From positions 300,585 to 364,584 of the forward strand of contig CALXJI010000001.1 of NCBI GenBank assembly GCA_944388585.1: a stretch of DNA of 64,000 bases, in the 5' to 3' direction. The notes under the pieces were generated by a model. That model was given only the letters and a program-made list of their open reading frames with translations. It did not search any database and was not told the DNA's origin. Made by a program: the position numbers and the translations under genes. Origin of the DNA: an uncultured Clostridia bacterium. Its GTDB lineage: Bacteria; Bacillota; Clostridia; TANB77; CAG-465. Shown here piece after piece: positions 53,794-61,075 of this stretch; positions within the stretch are counted from its first letter, which is position 1, and each line of letters starts with the position of its first letter.

Positions 53794-55563
53794 CTATTCT
53801 ATTATCTTACCTATATTATTTATATTATCAAAAATTTTCATATAATTTATATTATCAAAACCTAATATATATTTTTGATATACTAAATTAATATTCCTTG
53901 CATATATGCCTATACATGCTACTTCATTTGACAATACATATTCTAAGTTTTGAATATTTTGTGGTAAATTTTCTGCACTACTATTTTCAACTTGTAAAAA
54001 AGCTTGATTTGTTTCATCATTTATATTTAAATAGCTTTTTAAAAAATTTATATTTGGTGTCTCATTAAGATACACACTAGCTAAAACTATATCATAATCT
54101 CCTGCTTCTACCCTTTGAGATATAACTTCTTGCGATAATGTTTCTATTTCAATATTAATTCCCACATTTTGTGCCATATTTTTTATATTATTTGCTATGT
54201 TAACTTTATTTGTATCTTGCTCGTTGACAATTAATCTTAATGTTGCTCCAATATAGTTTCCGCTTTCATATTTTTCATAAATTCCATATCCATTTTTGTT
54301 CCATCCATTAGAATTCATTATATTTTGTGCTCCAACAACATCATATTTATATTTTATTGTTGAATATAAAAATGGTAAATCTATCACTTCAATAAAGTTA
54401 TTATCACTATTTTTAACAATTTCATCTCTATTTAACGAATACATAAGAGCAGTCCTTACTTCTTTTCTAGAAAATACATTAGAATTTTTATTTCCAAATA
54501 AAAATAAAGTTTCACCATCTTTATATTTTTTTATATTATAGTCTTTTTTACCAATTAATTGCATATCATTATTTGATGTTGCAAAGAACAAATCTATATT
54601 TCCATTTACGAAATCGTCTACAACTTCATCTATTGTATTATAATTATCTATCTTTATACTCTCTATAGTTGAATCTTGATTTGAATTATATTTTGTAAAA
54701 GTAACGCCTTCTTCATTACTACTATAAGTATATTCACCCGTAACTTTATTCTCATTATCTAACAATGGAAAATCTAAATAATATATAAAATATGGATTAT
54801 CTTCTTTTAACGTTGCCTTAAATTTATATTTACCTATTTCATCTAACTTATCTATTATATTCAATCTATTATAATACATATTAGATTCTCCAGAAGATAT
54901 TATATTATCTATAGAAAATACTATATCATCAACATCTAATTTATAATCTTCATTTAAAGTTATAATATACTCTTTATTAGAGATTTTTTCTATACTTTTA
55001 GCTACTTGATATTTTAAAGAATAATTTTCTTCTACTTTAACTAAGCTTAATGATATATTTTTATATATATCATTTAATATTAAATTTGTAGAAGTATTTA
55101 CATCTGTATTGTCTAATAGAGTAAGACCAATCTTTAAGTTATAATTTTTTTCTAAATTAATATTGCTTTGTTCTTTTTGAGAATTGTTAAATACATTTGC
55201 TGTTATAACTTCATCTAATTTCATAATCTTTGCAGAAATATATACTAGTACTATTAATACTAGTATTGCACATATAATTCCAAAGGATTTTGGAATATAA
55301 ACTTTCTGTTTTGGCTCTTTTATTACTGTTCTTTGTGGTCTGGAATACAAAAGCATTTCTCGCTCTAACTTTCTTTCTCTTAGCTTTTTTATTCTTAGAT
55401 TACTGATAAAAGAATTATTACTATCATTAGTAGAATATTTATTTGACTTTTTATAACTCTTTTTATTTGATTTAAAAGAATTTTCTACACTTCTTCTTTT
55501 TTTATCTACTTGTGTTTTTGTTATAGTCTTATATCTATGTGAATCTATAATCTTAGCACTCAA
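53794..55563 (-). CDS. Membrane-anchored family 5 solute-binding-like protein
   Basis: 589 aa. Residues 1-93 are a highly basic region without a signal peptide, rich in Lys, Ser, Arg and Asn. One membrane helix follows (about 94-113), and then about 470 residues of the dipeptide/nickel-type solute-binding fold (SBP_bac_5), with FSIDNI, FSRKEVRTALMYSLNRDEIV and LRLIVNEQDTN. Such proteins are normally lipoproteins delivering ligand to an ABC permease; here the anchor is a type II helix and no permease gene is adjacent. The basic cytoplasmic tail could bind another partner. It starts at a TTG (AGGTG upstream) and lies directly before pta. Confidence 0.75.
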   Translation of the reverse strand: MSAKIIDSHRYKTITKTQVDKKRRSVENSFKSNKKSYKKSNKYSTNDSNNSFISNLRIKKLRERKLEREMLLYSRPQRTVIKEPKQKVYIPKSFGIICAILVLIVLVYISAKIMKLDEVITANVFNNSQKEQSNINLEKNYNLKIGLTLLDNTDVNTSTNLILNDIYKNISLSLVKVEENYSLKYQVAKSIEKISNKEYIITLNEDYKLDVDDIVFSIDNIISSGESNMYYNRLNIIDKLDEIGKYKFKATLKEDNPYFIYYLDFPLLDNENKVTGEYTYSSNEEGVTFTKYNSNQDSTIESIKIDNYNTIDEVVDDFVNGNIDLFFATSNNDMQLIGKKDYNIKKYKDGETLFLFGNKNSNVFSRKEVRTALMYSLNRDEIVKNSDNNFIEVIDLPFLYSTIKYKYDVVGAQNIMNSNGWNKNGYGIYEKYESGNYIGATLRLIVNEQDTNKVNIANNIKNMAQNVGINIEIETLSQEVISQRVEAGDYDIVLASVYLNETPNINFLKSYLNINDETNQAFLQVENSSAENLPQNIQNLEYVLSNEVACIGIYARNINLVYQKYILGFDNINYMKIFDNINNIGKIIE

Positions 55564-55609
55564 ATATCTACACCTACTTTTCTTTAAACTCTAGTAATAT
55601 TGTGCCCCA

Positions 55610-55618
55610 ATTATATCA
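55610..55618 (-). promoter_or_regulatory. Extended -10 promoter for the SBP-pta-ackA-rodA unit
   Basis: The minus strand reads TGATATAAT, about 50 bases upstream of the TTG start, directly after the spoVS terminator. Confidence 0.5.
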
Positions 55619-55658
55619 TAAAAAGACTCAAAAAGATAGTTTTTTATCTTTTTGAGCT
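55618..55658 (-). terminator. Intrinsic terminator after spoVS
   Basis: ACTCAAAAAGATA (55626-55638) and TATCTTTTTGAGC (55645-55657) form a long stem around a T-rich loop; the minus strand then reads CTTTTTATG. Confidence 0.85.
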
Positions 55659-55680
55659 TATATTTTTAATATTATTTTTT

Positions 55681-55944
55681 TTAAGCCTTTGGTTCGACTA
55701 CGAATTTGATACCTGTTTTTTCTTCATTATCAATTTTTACTTCTGTAAAAGCTGGAGAACAAACAAGTTCTACTCCTGTTGGTGCAACAAATCCTCTTGC
55801 GATAGCTACTGCCTTTACTGCTTGATTTATAGCCCCTGCTCCAATTGCTTGCATTTCTGCTCTTCCATTTTCTTTAACAAGTCCTGCTATAGCTCCTGCT
55901 ACAGAATTAGGGCTAGATTTTGCTGAAATTTTTAATATATCCAT
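55681..55944 (-). CDS. spoVS: Stage V sporulation protein S
   Basis: 87 aa, an almost textbook SpoVS: MDILKISAKSSPNSVAGAIA, then the Ala/Gly-rich AEMQAIGAGAINQAVKAVAIARGF and CSPAFTEVKIDNEEKTGI. SpoVS binds nucleic acids (Alba-like fold) and controls the onset of spore coat assembly and septation in Bacillus. Together with ylbJ it shows that this organism belongs to a spore-forming lineage. A TTGCTT-17-TATAAT promoter and an inverted repeat lie upstream. The ATG has an AGGAGG site. Confidence 0.97.
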   Translation of the reverse strand: MDILKISAKSSPNSVAGAIAGLVKENGRAEMQAIGAGAINQAVKAVAIARGFVAPTGVELVCSPAFTEVKIDNEEKTGIKFVVEPKA

Positions 55945-55975
55945 TTTCTACCTCCTATGATTTTATCTTTTGCTT

Positions 55976-55993
55976 AGTTAAGTAGTCTTAACT
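55976..55993. repeat. Inverted repeat at the spoVS transcription start
   Basis: AGTTAAG (55976-55982) and CTTAACT (55987-55993) are perfect inverted arms around TAGT. They lie directly downstream of the -10 hexamer, near the expected transcription start, so they could be an operator or a leader hairpin. Confidence 0.5.
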
Positions 55994-56000
55994 TAATTTG

Positions 56001-56029
56001 ATTATATATAATATATAAAAAAAAAGCAA
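56001..56029 (-). promoter_or_regulatory. Sigma-A type promoter for spoVS
   Basis: The minus strand reads TTGCTT (56024-56029), a 17-base spacer and TATAAT (56001-56006). A sigma-H site, used in Bacillus for spoVS, was not recognised. Confidence 0.6.
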
Positions 56030-56073
56030 CATTTTTATAATTATTTATTTAAAAATAATGTAAAAATATGGTT

Positions 56074-56102
56074 TGATTTATATTATAAACTATAGTATAA
56101 TA
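56074..56102 (+). promoter_or_regulatory. Sigma-A promoter for the 67-aa protein gene
   Basis: TTGATT (56074-56079), a 17-base spacer and TATAAT (56097-56102), about 48 bases upstream of the start codon. Confidence 0.65.
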
Positions 56103-56150
56103 ATTATATCAATAATATTATAACCTATTTTAATAAAAGGGGGAATTTAT

Positions 56151-56354
56151 ATGTTTGATTCTTTTTTTGGTAATTCTTATATAAAAATAAAATATGGTGA
56201 AACTATATATGTACGTGAAAGTGTAGAAAATATACGTAAGCAAATGAATAATTCTAATTCATATATCACTGTTACTGTTTTAGATTTTACAGGCATATTT
56301 GATGATACAAAAACAATACAAAAAAGTGAAATTGAAGACTACGGAGGCAATTAA
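56151..56354 (+). CDS. 67-aa soluble protein of unknown function
   Basis: The ATG follows an AAAAGGGGGAA ribosome binding site and a near-consensus promoter. The protein has alternating hydrophobic and polar residues (IKIKYGETIYV, SYITVTVLDF) and an acidic C-terminus, suggesting a small beta-rich fold. No family recognised. It is divergent from spoVS and ends at a terminator, next to the insertion element. It is the only gene in this short plus-strand island. Confidence 0.65.
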   Translation: MFDSFFGNSYIKIKYGETIYVRESVENIRKQMNNSNSYITVTVLDFTGIFDDTKTIQKSEIEDYGGN

Positions 56355-56364
56355 TATAATAAAA

Positions 56365-56391
56365 ATCTACGGGTATAACCCGTAGTTTTTC
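56365..56391 (+). terminator. Intrinsic terminator after the 67-aa protein gene
   Basis: CTACGGG (56367-56373) and CCCGTAG (56379-56385) form a GC-rich stem followed by TTTTT. It borders the insertion element and could instead be part of the right-end hairpin of that element. Confidence 0.75.
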
Positions 56392-56474
56392 TTTGCGCCT
56401 ATAAGACTCTTTTATTCGCGGTGCTTCAAGGCACTTATGAATTTCACACTTACTTTCCTTTTCTGATATCCGCT

Positions 56475-56958
56475 CTATTTATTTTTAAACGGATCAATAT
56501 GCTCTTTTATTGATATTTGATCATACATCATATCTTCATTTAATTCATTTCTTACATATTCTGCTATTGCTTTTTCATTTTTTCCTACTGTATCTACATA
56601 ATATCCTCTACACCAAAAACTTCGCTGGACAAATTTATATTCTAAACTTGTCCATCTCTGGAAAATTATGAGGCTACTTTTGCCCTTTAATATTCCCATA
56701 AATTTTGATACTGCCATTTTGGTGGTATTGCCACATACATATGTACATGATCTGGGCAAACTTCCGCCTCTATAATTTTCACTTCATTCCATTCACACAA
56801 TTCTCTTAATATTTTTCCTATCTCTCTTCTTTTTTCTCCATAAAATATTTTTCTTCTATATTTTGGTATAAATACTATATGATATTTGCAATTCCACTTA
56901 GTATGTGCTAAACTTATTAAGTCATTACTAGTATTTTCTTTTTAAATATATTAGTCAT
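56475..56958 (-). pseudogene. tnpA: IS200-type transposase TnpA with two frameshifts
   Basis: Reading the minus strand from the ATG at 56956-56958, the recognisable parts are SLAHTKWNCKYHIVFIPKYRR, the catalytic HVH of CPDHVHMYVAIPPK, then MAVSKFMGILKGKSSL and GYYVDTVGKNE with the Tyr nucleophile. The pieces lie in different frames: one base is missing in an A-run near 56938 and another in the A-run near 56715 (CCACCAAAATGG). With one extra A at each place the reading frame would run unbroken to the stop at 56475, giving about 160 residues, normal for this family. Either the gene has decayed or the assembly has homopolymer errors. Confidence 0.8.
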
Positions 56959-56961
56959 GAT

Positions 56962-57030
56962 AAAAACTCCCTTCATTTTTATACTTGTTTTGTCGAAATT
57001 CTCAAGTATTATATCATGAAGGGAGTTTTT
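56962..57030. repeat. Long hairpin at the tnpA 5' end
   Basis: AAAAACTCCCTTCA (56962-56975) and TGAAGGGAGTTTTT (57017-57030) are perfect 14-base arms; a second pair, ATACTTG and CAAGTAT (56981-56987 and 57003-57009), lies inside. The tnpA start is just beside the inner arm. In IS200 such a structure reduces transcription and translation of the transposase. Confidence 0.75.
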
Positions 57031-57083
57031 TACTACATAGCTTAAGCCTACGATACTACCAGCACAGCCAGAAGTTTATTTAC

Positions 57084-57124
57084 AATAAAAAATTCCTTTT
57101 CAAATAAATTGAAAGGAATTTTTA
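57084..57124 (-). terminator. Intrinsic terminator after the first surface protein gene
   Basis: AAAAAATTCCTTTT (57087-57100) pairs with GAAAGGAATTTTT (57111-57123) around a short loop, and the minus strand continues in T residues. It precedes the stop codon side of the gene ending at 57131. Confidence 0.8.
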
Positions 57125-57130
57125 TTGTAT

Positions 57131-60100
57131 TTAAATGTTAATTTTATTTAATATTTTATGTATATAATTATACTTTTTATTTAATATTATTGCTAATATA
57201 ATTATTGTTATTCCTATCACTACTATTGCTATACTATTATTCTTATCTCCTGTAAGTGGTAATATTAATTTTAATTCATTTTCTGCTACAAGTTTTACAT
57301 CTCTTTTTTCTCCTGTTATTTCTACTTCTATGCTTTTTTCAAGTAACTCATATCCACTTGGTGCCTTTGTTTCTGTTACTCTATATTTTCCTACTTCTAG
57401 TCCCTCAAATAAAACTTTTCCATCTTCTCCCGTTGTTTGCTCTCCTATGTTATATGTGCTATCTACATTTCCACTTTCATCTATTCTCTCTACTTTAAAT
57501 GTTGCTCCCTCTATTAATTTGCTTTTATCTTTAGCATCTACTTTTGTTATCTCTATACTTCCTTCTATCTTTACAAATCCTGCATTTACATTTGATACTT
57601 TTAACTCTGGTAAATCTATTGAATTTAGTCCTGTTATCTTATCTGTCTCTTTTTCTTCTTCATTAAACTTACTATTTATCTCATTATTTGTTCCTACTTG
57701 TTTTTCTGTTAATTCATATTTCTCACTTGGTACTACTACTTGTACATAGTATTCTCCCTTTGGTAGATTCTCAAATTTATAATATCCATTACTATCTGTT
57801 TTTACACTTGTTACTTTATTTCCATTTACATCTGTTACTTGTTGTCCTAATTCATCTGTTAATTTTATCTCTACATTACTTAATACTTGCTCTCCTTCAT
57901 CTTTTACTCCATTTCTATTACTATCTTCCCATGCTATTCCCTCTATACTTCTTTCTACTACTTGACTTGCTACATTACTTGTTACCATTTCTTCTGTTTC
58001 TTTATATACTTGTGCTGTTGCACTATTTACATATTTATCTAGTCCTTTATTTCCATTTGTCTTTAAGTACACATCTACTGTTACACTTGCTTGTGCTCCT
58101 ACTTCTCCTTTTACTACATATGCTGTTGCTTTTTGTTTTATTGTTTCACTGTTTGCTATACTCCATCCTGCTCCCAAATTTTCATCTTTACTTGTTACTC
58201 CACTTCTTACTCCTTCATCATTTGTATATAATATTTCTAAGCTATCATTTGATATTATTTTATCTGATCCATCTTTTTGCGTTACTACAAGTCTATCTAA
58301 TGTATATTCTCCTGTATAATTTGTTCCTCTATTGTCTCCATTATATGGTAAAATATCTAGCATTTGAAAATCTGGTATTATCTCGTCTGTATTATTTTTA
58401 TATGATACTGTAAAATGTATTTCTCCATTTTTTTCTATTACCGGTGTTTCAATACTTTTATACAATCTATGTGATGCTAAATTTATTATCTGTATTGATG
58501 CTTGATCACTTCTATTTTTTTCATTTTCAGTTCCAACTTTATCTGGAGATGCATATATATTAGCTGACACATTAAATTGTGTCCCATTTATTGATTCTTC
58601 ATCTATACTTGCTTCAAATATAAGGCTATCAATAGATTTATTGACAGTACAGTTTGATATATTAAACACTAAAGTAGTTGAATTATCAGTATTTTTTAAA
58701 ACTTCTGGTTCACCATAATTACTGCTATTAGGGACATATGTTAGTCCTGCAGGAAGAATAATAGTATTTTTTACATTTACACCTGATATTACACTACTGT
58801 ACGAACTATTTAAGATAGATGTAACCTTAAATTTAACTATATACTCATTTTTTCCTAAATCATAATTTGTTTTTACATTTTCAATTGAATCTATTGGTGA
58901 TATTTGTATTCTTTGAGTAGCTCCTATAACTTGAAGTGTATTACCATAAAGAGTACCTCCAGCATGTGTACCACTTATTTGATTTCCAAATTCATCATAT
59001 TCTGTTTTTACATAATTTCTATTAGGAGAAAATACATAATTACTAGGCCAAATAACATTTGAATTAGCAGCTGTATATGTTTTTCTATCTAATTCATAAT
59101 TATAATATTGTACCTTTTGAGTAGCTCCATATGTCTGACCTATATTTGCAGTATCTTTTACCACTACTGGCAAATAAAGTATTAGATCTCTTTTATTATG
59201 TGTTCCACCTTGAGACTCATAATATACTCCAACACACAATTTATCTGATGGAATGTCCTCTAAGCTTTCATATAATTCACATTCTGAAACGATTGTATTA
59301 TTCATCTCTTGCTGAGAATTCCAATTTGTGCCATCTTTTTTTGTAACATACCACATCTTAAAATCAATATAATCAGTATATGAATTCAAATACTTGTCTC
59401 CATTTGAAAGTAATACAGGTTGATAGCATTCACCATCAAATTTTAATAAGCCATTTATTGTTCGAATATAATTTTCAGGATCATTACTTGTACCTTGCTG
59501 AAAATTACAAGCTAAAAATAATTCTTGTCCTCTTACAGCTCTTCCATCACCAGTATTCCATGCAGTATGTAATGTTCCCTTACCCAAATTGCCTTGTCTT
59601 CTATATATATACAATAAATTACCATATGATCCTGTCAAGTATTTGGTATATTGTACATCTGCTTTATCGTCATCTTTTTTTATCTGAACATTTGTGAAAC
59701 TATCACTAGCTGATGTAGCTTCAAAATTAATATCACTTAATGTCAAATAATAATCAGTATTACTATTATACTCGTCCCAATCTGGCACTAATACTTGAAA
59801 ATATACTGATGCAAAACAACCAATATTATCTGTATATGCTATTGATGAGCTTGAAGTATATCCATAATCATAACTAGGAAAAATGCCATCAAATTTATAG
59901 TTTGAAAGTGTGACAGAAAGAATATTTTCATCTTGATTTATCTTTATATTTCCAGAATTTAAAACATACCCTAATCTATCCCCTTTTGATTTTCCTCCTG
60001 GAGCGATTCCTTGAGTAGTATATGTAAATTTATGTACACCTAAAAACATATCTCTACCTGGGATTAGTCCTTTTTCCCCATCATCTGAAATCTGATAGTT

Positions 60101-60952
60101 CCATAATATAGGTGTTACTTGATTAGTTATATCAGTTAAAGTAGTACCATCTGATTCTTTCTTTTTAAATTTCATTTCTACATCCAAATTTATATCGCCA
60201 CTAGGATATTCAATTCCCTTTAATCCTTTATCTACACTTTCATTATATAATTGATATACTAAAGCATAACCATACATTCTTCCAGTAATATTTTTTCCAT
60301 CAATGCTTACTGTTGTTCTTGATGCACAATTATTATTTCTTACAAGTTTTACATTATATTTTGGTGCCGCACTTACTATAACTTCATCAGGTATTACTGT
60401 TTGATATTCATTTTCATTGTTTCCATTTAACCATAATTTTATTGTTGGTTGAAATTCCGTTTCATTTTTTGCTCCAAGTATTTTAGCTACAAAAACTAGA
60501 GTCTGTTTTCCTGGAACAGTTATATTTTCTGTTCCCATTTGATAATATCCTGTAAGTGTTAGTCCATTACTTGATACATTTACATTCTCTATCCAAGCCA
60601 TAGAATCTAAATCCCATTTCACAGTTTCACTTGTAAATACATCTGGCAATGTTGCTTCAAAATATATTTTTCCTCCACTATAACTTGTAACTTCATTACT
60701 ATTTAAAATCATTGTATTTTCTACTGTCCATGTTACTTGATCAAATGACCTTACTACATTATTATCTTCACTTGAATCATTTCCAGGATCATTATTTGCA
60801 TCAAACGGACCTGTTCCCGTTTTTGTTTGTATTATCTGTGATGATGATATTTTTCCACCATTATCTGGTAACTCTTCTGTTGCCTTTACTTTATCTATAC
60901 TTAATATAAAACAAAACATAATTATCATTAATATAACTTTAAATCTCTTCAT
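57131..60952 (-). CDS. LPXTG wall-anchored surface protein with SdrD-B and SpaA domains
   Basis: 1273 aa. A signal peptide (about residues 1-24) is followed by a long region of beta-sandwich-like domains, including a DUF11-like part (HRLYKSIETPVIEKNGEIHF). Residues 1000-1128 are an SdrD-B-like domain (GIAWEDSNRNGVKDEGE), and about 1131-1228 a SpaA/prealbumin-like domain with the isopeptide Lys in EITKVDAKD and the E-box Glu in RVTETKAPSGYEL. The sorting signal LPLTG (1231-1235), a hydrophobic helix and basic residues end the protein. Sortase should attach it to the wall, where it may act as adhesin or pilin. The ATG has an AAGAGGTG site. A closely related gene lies upstream. Confidence 0.92.
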   Translation of the reverse strand: MKRFKVILMIIMFCFILSIDKVKATEELPDNGGKISSSQIIQTKTGTGPFDANNDPGNDSSEDNNVVRSFDQVTWTVENTMILNSNEVTSYSGGKIYFEATLPDVFTSETVKWDLDSMAWIENVNVSSNGLTLTGYYQMGTENITVPGKQTLVFVAKILGAKNETEFQPTIKLWLNGNNENEYQTVIPDEVIVSAAPKYNVKLVRNNNCASRTTVSIDGKNITGRMYGYALVYQLYNESVDKGLKGIEYPSGDINLDVEMKFKKKESDGTTLTDITNQVTPILWNYQISDDGEKGLIPGRDMFLGVHKFTYTTQGIAPGGKSKGDRLGYVLNSGNIKINQDENILSVTLSNYKFDGIFPSYDYGYTSSSSIAYTDNIGCFASVYFQVLVPDWDEYNSNTDYYLTLSDINFEATSASDSFTNVQIKKDDDKADVQYTKYLTGSYGNLLYIYRRQGNLGKGTLHTAWNTGDGRAVRGQELFLACNFQQGTSNDPENYIRTINGLLKFDGECYQPVLLSNGDKYLNSYTDYIDFKMWYVTKKDGTNWNSQQEMNNTIVSECELYESLEDIPSDKLCVGVYYESQGGTHNKRDLILYLPVVVKDTANIGQTYGATQKVQYYNYELDRKTYTAANSNVIWPSNYVFSPNRNYVKTEYDEFGNQISGTHAGGTLYGNTLQVIGATQRIQISPIDSIENVKTNYDLGKNEYIVKFKVTSILNSSYSSVISGVNVKNTIILPAGLTYVPNSSNYGEPEVLKNTDNSTTLVFNISNCTVNKSIDSLIFEASIDEESINGTQFNVSANIYASPDKVGTENEKNRSDQASIQIINLASHRLYKSIETPVIEKNGEIHFTVSYKNNTDEIIPDFQMLDILPYNGDNRGTNYTGEYTLDRLVVTQKDGSDKIISNDSLEILYTNDEGVRSGVTSKDENLGAGWSIANSETIKQKATAYVVKGEVGAQASVTVDVYLKTNGNKGLDKYVNSATAQVYKETEEMVTSNVASQVVERSIEGIAWEDSNRNGVKDEGEQVLSNVEIKLTDELGQQVTDVNGNKVTSVKTDSNGYYKFENLPKGEYYVQVVVPSEKYELTEKQVGTNNEINSKFNEEEKETDKITGLNSIDLPELKVSNVNAGFVKIEGSIEITKVDAKDKSKLIEGATFKVERIDESGNVDSTYNIGEQTTGEDGKVLFEGLEVGKYRVTETKAPSGYELLEKSIEVEITGEKRDVKLVAENELKLILPLTGDKNNSIAIVVIGITIIILAIILNKKYNYIHKILNKINI
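57467..57800. repeat. 334-bp block identical to the one at 61400-61733
   Basis: The bases from 57467 to 57800 match 61400 to 61733 without a visible difference (offset 3933), while the flanks differ at 57466 and 57801. The block covers part of the SdrD-B domain and the start of the SpaA domain (about residues 1052-1161). Confidence 0.85.
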
Positions 60953-61029
60953 ATTGCACCTCTTAACATAATTTTATTTTATAATATTTATACAACTTTT
61001 TTCAACATATTTTTCATTATAAATAATAT

Positions 61030-61066
61030 AATAAAAAGATAATAAACTCTTAGTCTATTATCTTTC
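61030..61066 (-). terminator. Intrinsic terminator after the second surface protein gene
   Basis: AAAGATAATAAAC (61036-61048) pairs with GTCTATTATCTTT (61053-61065) with mismatches near the loop; the minus strand continues in T residues. It lies 10 bases past the stop codon at 61076. Confidence 0.7.
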
Positions 61067-61075
61067 TTACTATTA

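Larger units (their letters stand above)
56391..57075 (-). mobile_element. IS200/IS605-type insertion element, tnpA only, decayed
   Basis: About 0.7 kb containing a broken Y1-type transposase gene (56475-56958), a long left-end hairpin (56962-57030) and a right-end region with the GTGC/GCAC hairpin near 56420. No tnpB is present. The outer limits are estimates, because the IS200/IS605 family leaves no target-site duplication and no terminal inverted repeat to mark them. The surrounding genes are intact, so the insertion fell between the 67-aa gene and the first LPXTG surface protein. Confidence 0.7.

Noticed and set aside
53345..53845. 166-aa plus-strand frame opposite pta
   Set aside because: Antisense shadow of the conserved pta gene, without start signals.
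57688..58413. Long plus-strand frames opposite the surface protein genes
   Set aside because: They are antisense shadows of Ser/Thr/Asn-rich genes, with Leu-rich sequence and no ribosome binding sites.
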